Assembly (NCBI GenBank): GCA_913057515.1
Contig: CAJXOJ010000012.1
Coordinates: 1 to 64,000 of the forward strand
DNA length: 64,000 nucleotides
Direction of reading: 5' to 3'
Source of the DNA: an uncultured Cycloclasticus sp.
Lineage (GTDB): Bacteria > Pseudomonadota > Gammaproteobacteria > Methylococcales > Cycloclasticaceae
This document shows positions 43,746 through 56,597 of this stretch, one piece after another. Below the pieces are notes generated by a model, which had not been told where the DNA came from, made no database searches, and worked only from the letters and a program-made list of their open reading frames with translations. The number at the start of each line of letters is the position of its first letter. Positions within the stretch are counted from its first letter, which is position 1. Made by a program: the position numbers and the translations under genes.

Positions 43746-44554
43746 TTATTTTAAGCTTTCCAGCACCTGAGCTGTATCAGGCATCACTCCACGCCAAAGC
43801 TTAAACGCATGTGCAGCTTGTTCTACCAACATGCCACGACCATCAACAGACAAACGGGCACCTTCATCCAAACCCCAACGCACAAATGCTGTTGGTTGCT
43901 CACTATAGGCCAAGTCATAACACACACCATTAGCCGCCAATAACCCCGCATTGATGGCAGGCAGAGCATCGTTTAAACTGGCTGATGTTGCATTAATAAT
44001 CAAATCAAATTGATGATCCGATAATGCCTCATAACTTGTTGGGGTGATATGGCCAACCGAGGCAAACAATGCTTCCATCGCCTCCGCTTTTGATGCTGTT
44101 CTGTTTGCCAGAAAAAGCGCTGATGGTTTAGCGCCCAATAACGGGCCAAGAATTCCTCGCGCCGCGCCGCCGGCGCCCAACACCAATAACCTTTTGCCCT
44201 CTAACGATAAGCCAAGGTTAACGCATAAATCCGTTAACAAACCAACCCCGTCGGTGTTATCTCCCAACAACGTTCCATCATCCATCAATTTTATGGTATT
44301 AACCGCACCACTAAATTGAGCTCGCTCTGTTAATTGGGCCACTTTTTCAAACGCCAATTCTTTCAATGGAACTGTACAATTGACCCCTTTACCGCCTGCA
44401 TGAAAAAAATCTTCTAGGGTCGCACTGAATACCTCAGGCTTTACCTCTATCGCCTCATAGCTCAAGGCTTGCTTAGTTTGTTTAGCAAACTGTTGATGTA
44501 TTATCGGTGATTTACTATGCCCAATCGGGTAGCCCAATACTGCGTACCGGTCCA

Positions 44555-44555
<1 letters not shown>
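43746..44555 (-). CDS. aroE: Shikimate dehydrogenase
   Basis: YAVLGYPIGHSKSPIIHQQFA, GVNCTVPLKE, LVLGAGGAARGI. Confidence 0.97.
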
Positions 44556-45589
<1,034 letters not shown>

Positions 45590-45791
45590 CTATCCTTATT
45601 AGCCCCAGTTTAACGAGTTAATGGATAATTTGCCCTAGAAATCTCAATTTGAGCGTCCACTTCTTCAAAAATTCTCCTTTTGACAGCTAATTTATTCGCC
45701 GCACCTATTTTATTAGTTATTGGTTCATCAACTATGCCTGCCTTGTTTTCTAGCACTTGTATACATGAAAACAACGGAGAATGATCCCTTC

Positions 45792-45830
45792 AAGCTGCTT
45801 TATATAGAACCTAAACAGCTTTATTTTTTT
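45792..45830 (+). terminator. Orphan plus-strand intrinsic-terminator-like hairpin with U-tract
   Basis: AAGCTG(c)TTTA...TAAACAGCTT followed by TATTTTTTT; no plus-strand gene ends nearby. Confidence 0.5.
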
Positions 45831-45985
45831 ATTATTTTTAACGCTAAATATTGCTAGAATACCTCGCACGACTTAGAGAAAAAAGAACATACCGTTATCT
45901 GAATCGATGACACTATTGTCAAACAAACTGACCTCTTCAAAGGTCTATTTAATGAGTATCAACAAAAATAAAAAGAGTATCCGTT

Positions 45986-46654
45986 ATGAATAAATTAAAC
46001 GCTTTTATACGCATTGGGCTATCCGTATTACTCCTCAGCGTAGCGACAATTGCAAGCGCTGAAGATTTAAATCCTCCACAAAAAGTTATTCAAGATACAT
46101 CCGAACTCCTCTATAACATTGTTAAAAATGACAAAGAAAAACTGGCTAATCGTGACTATGTTTTTCAGCTTGTTAATGACGTTCTAGAACCTCGCGTTGA
46201 TTTAGAAAAAATTTCTAAACTTGTTTTAGGTAAATATTGGCGAAAAGCCACTGATGAACAAAAGACTCAATTTCAAAAAGAGTTTAAAGACTTATTTGTC
46301 AACACTTACGCCACCGCTTTTAATGAGTTCGGTGAATGGACGGTGCACTTTTTACCGATGACTCTTGACCCAACACAAACAAGAATCATCGTAAAAACTG
46401 AAATCATTCAGCCTTCACGCCCACCTGTTGCCGTTAACTACCGTATGGCTATCAATAAAGAGGGAAAGTGGAAAGCCTATGATGTCATCATTGAGGGCAT
46501 CAGCATGGTCACCAATTACAAATCTAGCTTTGCAACAACAATCAAAAATGCGGGGGGGCTTGATAAGGTTATTCAGCAGTTAGCAGACAAAAACAAACAA
46601 TCTGAGGAAGCTGCTAGTCAACTTGCCTTTGATAAGGCGAGCAGCAAATCTTAA
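45986..46654 (+). CDS. MlaC/Ttg2D-family phospholipid-binding periplasmic protein
   Basis: Signal peptide; VDLEKISKLVLGKYWRKATDEQKTQFQKEFKDLFVNTYATAF, YRMAINKEGKWKAYDVIIEGISMVTNYKSSF. Confidence 0.93.
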   Translation: MNKLNAFIRIGLSVLLLSVATIASAEDLNPPQKVIQDTSELLYNIVKNDKEKLANRDYVFQLVNDVLEPRVDLEKISKLVLGKYWRKATDEQKTQFQKEFKDLFVNTYATAFNEFGEWTVHFLPMTLDPTQTRIIVKTEIIQPSRPPVAVNYRMAINKEGKWKAYDVIIEGISMVTNYKSSFATTIKNAGGLDKVIQQLADKNKQSEEAASQLAFDKASSKS

Positions 46655-46663
46655 TTCTTCCGG

Positions 46664-47590
<927 letters not shown>

Positions 47591-47595
47591 TTAAC

Positions 47596-48153
47596 TTAAC
47601 GTAGTTGCTTATTTAAAAACGGGTCTATAATTCGACTAGGCGCTTTAGCACTTCCCACACTCCCAGCCAACGTATAAACACCTTTAGCAGAGAATCTTAA
47701 GCGCGTTTCATATGCCGTTCTCATGGGTTCACAGCCGGATATATTCGCACTGGTAGAGACAATAGGCATACCCGCCAGTTCGCATAGCTCTTTAGCTAAC
47801 GTATGCTGCGTCAGTCGGACTGCAATTGTTTTATACCCACCTGTCAGCCACTCTGGCACCCAACTTTTAACCGGCAGCAACCAAGTCGTTGGCTCTTGAA
47901 ACTCTGTATGAATGGTTGAAAGAACAGCATCCGGCAACGGCTTAATATAGGCTGATATTTGTGGGAAGTCTGATGCTATAAGAATCAGTCCTTTACTTTG
48001 AGACCTGCCTTTCAACGCCAACAGTTTAAAGACCGCATCCCGGTTCAGAGGGTCACAGCCTAACCCAAATACAGCTTCAGTTGGGTAAGCGACCACGCCC
48101 CCCTCATGAAGCTGCTCAATAAACCGCCTTTTCTGCCAATTTGATGGCATCAA
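47596..48153 (-). CDS. tsaC: TsaC/Sua5/YrdC family threonylcarbamoyl-AMP synthase
   Basis: GGVVAYPTEAVFGLGCDPLN, KGRSQSKGLILIASD, PIVSTSANISG. Confidence 0.94.
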   Translation of the reverse strand: MMPSNWQKRRFIEQLHEGGVVAYPTEAVFGLGCDPLNRDAVFKLLALKGRSQSKGLILIASDFPQISAYIKPLPDAVLSTIHTEFQEPTTWLLPVKSWVPEWLTGGYKTIAVRLTQHTLAKELCELAGMPIVSTSANISGCEPMRTAYETRLRFSAKGVYTLAGSVGSAKAPSRIIDPFLNKQLR

Positions 48154-48156
48154 ACG

Positions 48157-48672
48157 CTATCCGTTTTGGAGAGATGCTTGCAGCTCTTCGTTTTTCTTAA
48201 TGACCGCTTCACCGGCTGCTTTTCTATCAGCTTGCACACGTTTTGCAATATCGGCGTCAACCAACGATAGAATTTGTGCCGCTAGGTACCCTGCATTTTT
48301 TGCACCCGGCTTACCAATTGCAACACTAGCAACCGGTACACCACCTGGCATTTGCACGGTAGATAACAAGGCGTCAGCTCCTTGTAATGAGCCAGCATCA
48401 AGTGGCACACCAATCACTGGTTTAACAGTATTAGCGGCAACAGCGCCCGCTAAATGAGCAGCTAAGCCTGCAGCAGCAATAAAAACCGCACAGCCTCTTG
48501 CATCAGCATCGGTCACATACGCATGTGTTTCTACTGGCGTTCTATGTGCTGAGCTTATTCTTACTTCGTATGGAATATCCAAACTCTTTAATACATCTAA
48601 TGTGCTCTGCATAACAGGAAAGTCAGAATCTGACCCCATTAAAACGGCAACAAATAGTTTTTTATCTTGCAT
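48157..48672 (-). CDS. purE: N5-carboxyaminoimidazole ribonucleotide mutase (start revised to 48672)
   Basis: MQDKKLFVAVLMGSDSDFPVMQ, ISSAHRTPVETHAYV, AAGLAAHLAGAVAANTVKPVIGVPL; upstream topA stop at 48686. Confidence 0.96.
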   Translation of the reverse strand: MQDKKLFVAVLMGSDSDFPVMQSTLDVLKSLDIPYEVRISSAHRTPVETHAYVTDADARGCAVFIAAAGLAAHLAGAVAANTVKPVIGVPLDAGSLQGADALLSTVQMPGGVPVASVAIGKPGAKNAGYLAAQILSLVDADIAKRVQADRKAAGEAVIKKNEELQASLQNG

Positions 48673-48685
48673 AATCATCTCTCTT

Positions 48686-50980
48686 TTACTGTGGTTTAGA
48701 TATTTCTTCACAAGGTGTTACATACGAACAGTCTTGCTGTGGGCATACTTTCTCGGTACCCCGCCGTTTGGTTGTTTTAATTGTCAAAATAGGCCACTGG
48801 CAACTTGGGCACGACTCATTAATGGGTTCGTTCCACAATGCATATTTACATTTAGGGTAATTCGAGCAGGAATAAAAAACCTTCCCTTTTCTAGATTTTC
48901 GCTCAAGAATGGTGCCTTTCTTACAGTCTGGGCACACCACTTGGGTATCTTTTGGCTTTTCTAACGGCTCCATATGCTTACAATCGGGGTAAGCACTACA
49001 GCCAATAAATTTACCATAGCGTCCTGTACGAATAATTAAATTCGACTCACACTTAGGGCAACTTCTTCCCTCAACAACTTCTGGCTCGGCTGAAGCGGCA
49101 TCTTCATTAAGGTTTCGCGTATAGCTACATTCAGGGTAATCTGTACAACCAATAAACCGACCATTTTTACCCAAACGAATAGACAGTTGCTTGCCGCACT
49201 CTGGGCATTTCTCATCTATCGCTTCTTGCGTAACATCACTGCGTTGAACGCTGACTTCTTTATCATCAATCAAGGCTTTAAATGGCTGCCAAAAATCCTT
49301 CATCAACGGCAACCACTGTGTTTCACCTCTGGAGACAGCATCTAAACCATCTTCTAACTTAGCGGTAAAATCATAATCAACATAATTAGTAAAATGCTGC
49401 GTTAAGAATTTATTAACAATCCGGCCAACATCTGTTGGGTAAAAACGCTTACTGTCGAGTTCAACATAATCACGATTTTGCAAGGTCGAAATAATCGACG
49501 CGTATGTTGATGGTCGACCAATCCCATGTTCTTCAAGTGACTTAACTAAACTGGCTTCACCATAACGCGGTGGCGGCTCAGTAAAGTGTTGGTTAGCTAT
49601 AATATCTAACAAATCAATTAGCGCGCCCTCTTCTAAAGGCGGCAGCATCTTCTCTTTGTTATCATCGTCTTCTTTACTGTCATCCTTGCCTTCAAGGTAA
49701 ACTGACATAAAGCCCGGTTTATTCACCGTTGAGCCCGTTGCACGGAAAACATAGCCTTTACCACAGGTAAGGTCTGCACTCACCCCATCAATAAGAGCAT
49801 GAACCATTTGACTGGCAACCACTCTTTTCCAGATCAACAAATAAAGCTTGTATTGATCATTTGATAAAGAACCTCTAATGTCTTCTGGTACTCTTGCCGC
49901 TGAGCTTGGACGAATCGCCTCATGCGCCTCTTGGGCATTTTTCGATTTCGTTTTGTAAACAGGTGCGTCTTTAGGTAAATTCTCTTTACCATAACGCGAT
50001 TGAATCAATTGACGAATTTCCTCAACGGCCTCATTCGCTAAATTGACCGAGTCGGTTCTCATATAGGTTATTAAGCCAACCGATTCTGAGCCAATGGTTA
50101 CCCCTTCATACAGCTGCTGCGCTATTTGCATCGTCTTTTTAGTGGTAAAGCCTAGCTTTCTAGCTGCTTCCTGCTGAAGCGTTGAAGTTGTAAAGGGAGC
50201 CGCTGGATTACGTTTACGCTGTTTTTTTTGTAGCTTTTTAACCAACAACTTATTCGCTGCAACCGCAACAATGTCGTCTTTAATTTTGTTTGCGCTCTCT
50301 GCATTTTCAACGCTGAATTGGGTTAATTTTTCACCGTCGACATGAGTCAGCTTTGCTTTGAATGACTGATCAGCTACTTTGGTCGCTGCTTCAATACTCC
50401 AATACTCACGGCTATTGAACGCTTCTATTTCTAATTCACGCTCAACAATAAGCCTTAATGCTGGGCTTTGCACACGTCCAGCGGACAAGCCACGCCTAAT
50501 TTTCTTCCATAGCAAAGGCGACAAATTAAAGCCCACTAAATAATCCAGCGCACGCCTCGCCTGCTGAGCATCCACCATATCCATGGATAGCTCACGCGGC
50601 TCTTGTATCGCTTTTTGAATGGATTTTTTTGTAATTTCGTGAAAAACCACTCGATGGACAGGCTTATCTTTCAGTAATTTTTTTTCTTTCAATAACTCGG
50701 AAACATGCCATGAAATAGCCTCGCCCTCTCTATCTGGATCGGTTGCGAGATAGAGTTCATCAGCTTTTTTCATCGCCTTTGTAATCGCCTGCACATGACG
50801 TTGATTCCTTTCCACCAAGGAATACTTCATCGCGAAATCATGGTCCGGATCAACCGCTCCTTCTTTCGGCACTAAATCCCTAACATGACCGTACGAAGCA
50901 AGCACAGTAAAACCCTTGCCAAGATACTTCTCAATCGTTTTGGCTTTCGCCGGTGATTCAACAATAACCAGAGCTGACAT
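48686..50980 (-). CDS. topA: DNA topoisomerase I
   Basis: ALVIVESPAKAKTIEKYLG, DPDREGEAISWH, VGLITYMRTDSVNLA, several C4 zinc ribbons. Confidence 0.98.
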   Translation of the reverse strand: MSALVIVESPAKAKTIEKYLGKGFTVLASYGHVRDLVPKEGAVDPDHDFAMKYSLVERNQRHVQAITKAMKKADELYLATDPDREGEAISWHVSELLKEKKLLKDKPVHRVVFHEITKKSIQKAIQEPRELSMDMVDAQQARRALDYLVGFNLSPLLWKKIRRGLSAGRVQSPALRLIVERELEIEAFNSREYWSIEAATKVADQSFKAKLTHVDGEKLTQFSVENAESANKIKDDIVAVAANKLLVKKLQKKQRKRNPAAPFTTSTLQQEAARKLGFTTKKTMQIAQQLYEGVTIGSESVGLITYMRTDSVNLANEAVEEIRQLIQSRYGKENLPKDAPVYKTKSKNAQEAHEAIRPSSAARVPEDIRGSLSNDQYKLYLLIWKRVVASQMVHALIDGVSADLTCGKGYVFRATGSTVNKPGFMSVYLEGKDDSKEDDDNKEKMLPPLEEGALIDLLDIIANQHFTEPPPRYGEASLVKSLEEHGIGRPSTYASIISTLQNRDYVELDSKRFYPTDVGRIVNKFLTQHFTNYVDYDFTAKLEDGLDAVSRGETQWLPLMKDFWQPFKALIDDKEVSVQRSDVTQEAIDEKCPECGKQLSIRLGKNGRFIGCTDYPECSYTRNLNEDAASAEPEVVEGRSCPKCESNLIIRTGRYGKFIGCSAYPDCKHMEPLEKPKDTQVVCPDCKKGTILERKSRKGKVFYSCSNYPKCKYALWNEPINESCPSCQWPILTIKTTKRRGTEKVCPQQDCSYVTPCEEISKPQ

Positions 50981-50988
50981 ATGCTTAC

Positions 50989-51465
50989 CTAGTGAAGTTC
51001 AAAGGGGATGTCGCCGTAAACCAGCTCTTCCATTTGTGAGTAGTGCCCTTCCATACCTGATTGACTAAAGAGCACCATCAGCGCCACCCACTTTACATGG
51101 TCCACTGTCAGCACTGCATCACCTAGCGCCATCGCTCTATCAATGATTAATTCGCGCCGCGTCATATCGATAATTCCAGCTTGCTCTAAAAACAATAAGA
51201 AACCTTGCGCATCAACGTCAAAACGCAAACGTTCTTCAGCGGAATAAACCCTGATTGAGCCTTGACCAATATAGTTTTCGACCCCTGCTGACGGCTGAAG
51301 CGTTAACTCATCCATCCAATCAAAAGCTCTATCGACATAGTTTTCTGTAAAACCGGCCTCTAATAACTCCGTTTTTAACTTCCCTTGTTCAATGACCTTC
51401 TCTTCGCCCACGTCGATGTAATGCTCAAACAAATATACAAGTACTTCAAAAATAGTTTCTTTCAT
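50989..51465 (-). CDS. smg: Smg family protein
   Basis: MKETIFEVLVYLFEHY, RELIIDRAMAL, DHVKWVALMVLFSQ; between dprA and topA. Confidence 0.92.
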   Translation of the reverse strand: MKETIFEVLVYLFEHYIDVGEEKVIEQGKLKTELLEAGFTENYVDRAFDWMDELTLQPSAGVENYIGQGSIRVYSAEERLRFDVDAQGFLLFLEQAGIIDMTRRELIIDRAMALGDAVLTVDHVKWVALMVLFSQSGMEGHYSQMEELVYGDIPFELH

Positions 51466-51485
51466 TTATTTCAATTTAATCTCTA

Positions 51486-52649
51486 TTATTCAGTGGAACA
51501 CCGATAGAAAAGGCCACCAGGCGCAGATGATACTAAACCTTGAAGCTCTAATACTAGTAACATAGACGAAATTTCTTCTGCTGTAAAATCAGTTTCTATT
51601 ACCAGCTCATCCACCGAGGTGGGGTCAAATGCTATTTTTTCAAGTAAATCAGCATACTCATGCTCCACAGCTGGGCCATTCAACAAGGCTTCATTATTTT
51701 CGCAGTTATTATCTTCGCTCGCGGCCACCAGTGATAATTGCCCCAGTTCTTCAAGCACATCATCAGCCGTTTCAATTAATTTAGCACCCTGCTGAATCAA
51801 ATAATGACAGCCTTTTGCCAGTGGGTTGTGAATCGACCCAGGTATAGCAAATACCTCACGGCCTTGTTCCATAGCATGTTTAGCGGTGACTAACGTGCCG
51901 CTCTTTATTGCTGCCTCAACCACTAACACACCTAAACTTAAGCCACTAATAATTCGGTTTCGCCTTGGAAAATACCCAGGTTTTGGTTGCGTGCCTATCG
52001 GGAATTCCGACACCATAGCACCTATTTTAATAATCTCTTCCGCCAATGGCTTATGGCTAGCAGGGTACACTCTATCCAGCCCTGTAGCTGCCACCGCAAT
52101 GGTTCTCCCACTCGCCGCCAGGGCGCCTTTATGGGCCGCTTGGTCAACCCCTAGCGCTAAGCCACTCGTTACGGTCAGACCAAAATTTGCAAAACTTTGT
52201 GCAAATGCTTGAGCTGTTTTAAGTGCCACCGGTGACGGATTCCTAGTCCCCACCATGGCAATCTGCAATGAGCTTAACAAGTTACGATCGCCACGAATAA
52301 ATAAAACAGGAGGTGGATCCGGGATTTCTTTCAATAAAACCGGGTAATCTGCATCACACCAACACATCAGATGGCAATCTTTACGTTCAAGCCACTTTAG
52401 ATCTGGCTCTATTTCACTGTAATCAACTTGTTTTATTCGTTGAGCAACAACAGAGGATAGGCCGGCGTTCTTTAGCTCTTGAGTTGACGCTGAAAAAACC
52501 TTCGACGGCTCAGAAAAAGTCTCTAGTAACGACAAGTATGTCTTCGTGCCAACGCCTTTAACACGCCATAGAGCAAGCCAAAAACGAATATCAGAAATAG
52601 AAAGGCCTGATGAAGAGACGTCTTCATCAGGCCCACTGAGACGACTCAA
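51486..52649 (-). CDS. dprA: DNA processing protein DprA
   Basis: AMVGTRNPSPVALKTAQAFA, TVTSGLALGVDQAAHKGAL, FPRRNRIISGLSLGVLVVEA. Confidence 0.97.
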   Translation of the reverse strand: MSRLSGPDEDVSSSGLSISDIRFWLALWRVKGVGTKTYLSLLETFSEPSKVFSASTQELKNAGLSSVVAQRIKQVDYSEIEPDLKWLERKDCHLMCWCDADYPVLLKEIPDPPPVLFIRGDRNLLSSLQIAMVGTRNPSPVALKTAQAFAQSFANFGLTVTSGLALGVDQAAHKGALAASGRTIAVAATGLDRVYPASHKPLAEEIIKIGAMVSEFPIGTQPKPGYFPRRNRIISGLSLGVLVVEAAIKSGTLVTAKHAMEQGREVFAIPGSIHNPLAKGCHYLIQQGAKLIETADDVLEELGQLSLVAASEDNNCENNEALLNGPAVEHEYADLLEKIAFDPTSVDELVIETDFTAEEISSMLLVLELQGLVSSAPGGLFYRCSTE

Positions 52650-52651
52650 AG

Positions 52652-53698
52652 CTACGGTGTTCGAACTACATCATGTCGATGTATCACTCGCTTACTTTCC
52701 ATGATCAAAGCATAACTGACCCGCTCAAAGGCACGGAACACCATAAGAACACCCGCTTTCTCATCAGGTAAAGTAACTTCTTTTCCGCCCCCAGCAACAA
52801 CATCTCTTACCGTTTCACCAGCGCGATCAATTTGTAGTACATGCCCCACTTCAACCCCATCTTGCAGACCTCGGTCAATCACTACAACATCATATCTTGC
52901 CACCTTAGAGACACCGTCCACTACGCCGACAATTCGCCCCTTAATTTCACTTTCAGGTGCATGCGGGAAATAGTTTTGCATAATTGGCCCCTCAAGTGCT
53001 GGCAACAAACGATCCCCTTTACGCACCTCTCGAGTAGACTTAGAAAGCATCACCGTGGCAGGATCCCCTTTAAGAGTTACCGCAGATTCAGCAATATAAA
53101 TTGATTCAAAACCTAATGATTCACCTGTTTCACCATCTAAGTACTCTTCACCTTGTCGCACAATGGTATAACCATCGTCAATACCGTCCAAAAAGGAACG
53201 GACATAGGCCTTATAGCCTGGGCTTCCAAGAATATGCTCATCATCAAAGGCGACGATATAAGGTGCAGAGTCGTATTCTTCTTGCGTCATCACCCTTGGA
53301 TTATTTAAGAAAGGTGCAATCGCATCAATCGGTATCGCAGGAATAGCGTCATCTAAACTAGAGCGACGAATAGAGGGCGATAATTTCCCGTCGCCTCTTT
53401 TCAGCGTCAACCTTGGCACACCATCGATGAAAGATAGTTCTATAATATCGCCAGGATAAATTAAATGCGGGTTTGCAATCTGTTCATTGGCTTGCCAAAT
53501 ATCTGGCCAACGCCAAGGCGTTTGTAAAAAACGTGCCGAAATATCCCAAAGCGTGTCACCTTTTACGACAACATAACGATCCGGATGAGATGGATTTAGC
53601 TTAACATCCTCCGCCAGCGCACCCCAACTTAGTAACACACAAAACAGCAACACTAATAATTTTTTCATAGCCACGATCTTCCTTTTATTGGCAAACAA
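52652..53698 (-). CDS. LysM peptidoglycan-binding domain protein
   Basis: Signal peptide, YVVVKGDTLWDISARFLQTPWRWPDIWQANEQIANPHLIYPGDII. Confidence 0.93.
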   Translation of the reverse strand: MFANKRKIVAMKKLLVLLFCVLLSWGALAEDVKLNPSHPDRYVVVKGDTLWDISARFLQTPWRWPDIWQANEQIANPHLIYPGDIIELSFIDGVPRLTLKRGDGKLSPSIRRSSLDDAIPAIPIDAIAPFLNNPRVMTQEEYDSAPYIVAFDDEHILGSPGYKAYVRSFLDGIDDGYTIVRQGEEYLDGETGESLGFESIYIAESAVTLKGDPATVMLSKSTREVRKGDRLLPALEGPIMQNYFPHAPESEIKGRIVGVVDGVSKVARYDVVVIDRGLQDGVEVGHVLQIDRAGETVRDVVAGGGKEVTLPDEKAGVLMVFRAFERVSYALIMESKRVIHRHDVVRTP

Positions 53699-53814
53699 GA
53701 ATACTCACAAGTCTAGCCTAAAATATTCACTATTCAAAGTTTAACCTAAATTCGTTAGAATTCACCCTAAACAATTGAGCACAAACGCACATTTCTCTCT
53801 TAAATCTTACAATT

Positions 53815-54330
53815 ATGGCAAAATTAGAAATTCTTCACTTCCCAGATAAACGACTTAGAACTAAAGCGGTTGACATAGTAACGATAGATGATGCATTGCG
53901 TCTGTTTATCGCTGACATGTATGAGACCATGTATGACGCACCGGGCATCGGGCTAGCCGCAACCCAAGTAAACTTCCATAAGCGCCTTATTGTGATTGAT
54001 GTCTCGGAGGATAAAGACGACCCTTTATGCCTTATCAACCCTGCTATTACACATAAAGATGGCGTTGAAACGATGCAAGAAGGCTGCTTATCAGTTCCAG
54101 GTTTTTACGAAAACGTTGAAAGAGCCGAGCACATTACCGTTAAGGCTCTAAATCAACATGGCGAAGCCTTTGAGCTCACAGCCGAGGGCCTCCTAGCTGT
54201 CTGCATTCAACACGAAATAGATCATTTGGATGGTAAGTTATTCGTGGATTATCTCTCTCCCCTGAAGCGCAACAGGATCAGAAAAAAACTGATCCGAACG
54301 GATAAAGAATTGGCTCAACAAGCCAAATAA
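53815..54330 (+). CDS. def: Peptide deformylase
   Basis: [36 protein letters not shown]. Confidence 0.98.
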   Translation: MAKLEILHFPDKRLRTKAVDIVTIDDALRLFIADMYETMYDAPGIGLAATQVNFHKRLIVIDVSEDKDDPLCLINPAITHKDGVETMQEGCLSVPGFYENVERAEHITVKALNQHGEAFELTAEGLLAVCIQHEIDHLDGKLFVDYLSPLKRNRIRKKLIRTDKELAQQAK

Positions 54331-54355
54331 CCCAATACTACCTTTAAACCCCACC

Positions 54356-55279
54356 ATGAAAATTATTTTTGCCGGCACGCCTGATTTCTCGGTACCCACG
54401 CTTCAAGCACTTTTATCAAGTGGACATGACATTTGCGCTGTGTACACTCAACCGGACCGGCCTGCTGGCCGGGGACGAAAAATTCAGTTCAGCCCTATCA
54501 AGCAATGCGCTTTATCGTCACAAATACCTATCGAACAGCCAGTTAATTTTAAATCACCTGAATCACTAGAGGCCTTAAACCATTATCAGGCAGACCTAAT
54601 GATCGTTGTCGCCTACGGTATTATTTTGCCCGATAAGGTCTTAAATACACCTCGATTTGGCTGCATAAATATTCACGCATCCCTACTACCTCGCTGGCGT
54701 GGCGCCGCCCCTATTCAGCGTGCCATTTTAGCAGGCGATAAAGAAACCGGTATCACCTTAATGCAAATGGATAAAGGTCTTGATACCGGTGATATGCTAT
54801 CAAAAGTTAATTGCCCCATAGCGGCAGACGACACATCCAGCAGCCTACACGATAAATTAGCAATATTAGGTGCCGACGCACTGCTTGATTTACTACCCCA
54901 CATAAAAAAAGGTGAGCTAAGCCCTAAAGCTCAATCAAACGCTGAGGTAACCTATGCCCACAAGCTCACTAAGCAAGAAGCATTGATTGACTGGCAGCAA
55001 GCAGCAGCATCCGTCCAACGCGCCATTCAAGGCTATAACCCATGGCCAGTTGCACATACGCTGATCAACAATAAGCCCTTACGTATCTGGCAAGCACGCG
55101 CAACATCTGAACCCGCTAGCATCCCAGCTGGGCAAATAAAGGCCGACAAAAATAGATTATTGGTCGCCTGTAACGACTTCTTTCTCGACATCACCGAGTT
55201 ACAACCCGCTAACAAACGTCGCATGTCCGCTAGTGATTACTTACCAGCGCATCAAGTGAACAACATCACACTAGGATAA
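54356..55279 (+). CDS. fmt: Methionyl-tRNA formyltransferase
   Basis: IIFAGTPDFSVPTLQALL, INIHASLLPRWRGAAPIQRAI. Confidence 0.98.
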   Translation: MKIIFAGTPDFSVPTLQALLSSGHDICAVYTQPDRPAGRGRKIQFSPIKQCALSSQIPIEQPVNFKSPESLEALNHYQADLMIVVAYGIILPDKVLNTPRFGCINIHASLLPRWRGAAPIQRAILAGDKETGITLMQMDKGLDTGDMLSKVNCPIAADDTSSSLHDKLAILGADALLDLLPHIKKGELSPKAQSNAEVTYAHKLTKQEALIDWQQAAASVQRAIQGYNPWPVAHTLINNKPLRIWQARATSEPASIPAGQIKADKNRLLVACNDFFLDITELQPANKRRMSASDYLPAHQVNNITLG

Positions 55280-55286
55280 CCTCACT

Positions 55287-56597
55287 TTGAAAAATAAAGC
55301 CCCACGGTCTGCTCGAGAAACGGCTGTTGTCGTTATTTGTGACGTCCTTCAACATGGCCGATCACTCACCGATGCATTGAGCATTACTGAAGAACTAGAG
55401 GCTAGGGAGCGCGCATTTTGTCGCGAACTTTGTTACGGCACACTGCGCTGGCATGATCGATTAAACGGCATCCTCAACCTGTTACTTAAAAAACCATTTA
55501 AGCCAAAAGATCTAGACATTACCGTGCTGGCTCTTATCGGGCTTTACCAAATTATTTACCTCAACACACCTGACCATGCCGCTGTTTCTGAAACCGTTAC
55601 TTTATGCAGGAGTGGAAAAAAAAGCTGGGCAAAGGGTGTGCTCAATGGCGTATTACGAAATTTCTTACGCAATAGAGCCTCGTTAGAGAGTTCTGTTGAT
55701 GAAAGCCTCAATTTACGGACCTCTCACCCAAGCTGGCTAACACAAGCGTTAACTAAAAACTGGGGCCAACAATCTGTGGACATCTTGGATGCCAATAATC
55801 AGTACCCGCCGATGTCGATACGGGTTAATCAAAAGATAACGTCGCGAAACACCTACCTCAAACAATTAGAAGCCAGCGGTATTAGCGCAACAAAAAACCC
55901 TTTCAACAACTCTGGCTTAACGCTGGAGCACTCTGTTAATGTTGATCAACTACCCGATTTTTGGCAAGGCGCCTCCTCCGTTCAAGACAGTGCAGCCCAA
56001 CTGGCCGCTGAGCTCTTGGATATTAAAGAGGGTCAACGCATTTTAGATGTATGCGCTGCACCCGGTGGCAAGGCAGCACATATTCTTGAAACTGCACCCA
56101 GCAATGTGTCTCTGCTAGCGATTGATATAGACGAAAACCGCAATCAACGCGTTATCGAAAACCTGCAACGACTCCATCTAGACGCCGAAATAATGTCCGT
56201 CGACGGACTACAGCCGAATGAATGGTTTGATGGTCAATCGTTTGACCGTATTCTGCTCGATGCTCCTTGTTCAGCTACTGGCGTGATTCGACGACACCCA
56301 GATATTAAATTACTGCGAAAAGCATCTGACATTTCCACCTTAGTGACTCTACAATATGATTTGCTAAAGGCCATTTGGCCCTTACTCAGTAAAAATGGTG
56401 TGCTTTTATATGCGACCTGCTCTATATTGTCCTCAGAAAACAGCCAGCAGATATCGACCTTTCTACGCGAACACACTGATGCAAAAGAAATAAAAATAAC
56501 GGCTGACTGGGGCCAACCTTGCGAACACGGCCAACAGATTTTGCCCGGGGATAATAATATGGATGGTTTTTACTACGCATGTTTAAAAAAAGTATAA
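55287..56597 (+). CDS. rsmB: 16S rRNA m5C967 methyltransferase
   Basis: NusB-like N-terminus, ILDVCAAPGGKAAHILE, LLDAPCSATGVIRRHPDIK, YATCSILSSEN. Confidence 0.96.
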   Translation: MKNKAPRSARETAVVVICDVLQHGRSLTDALSITEELEARERAFCRELCYGTLRWHDRLNGILNLLLKKPFKPKDLDITVLALIGLYQIIYLNTPDHAAVSETVTLCRSGKKSWAKGVLNGVLRNFLRNRASLESSVDESLNLRTSHPSWLTQALTKNWGQQSVDILDANNQYPPMSIRVNQKITSRNTYLKQLEASGISATKNPFNNSGLTLEHSVNVDQLPDFWQGASSVQDSAAQLAAELLDIKEGQRILDVCAAPGGKAAHILETAPSNVSLLAIDIDENRNQRVIENLQRLHLDAEIMSVDGLQPNEWFDGQSFDRILLDAPCSATGVIRRHPDIKLLRKASDISTLVTLQYDLLKAIWPLLSKNGVLLYATCSILSSENSQQISTFLREHTDAKEIKITADWGQPCEHGQQILPGDNNMDGFYYACLKKV

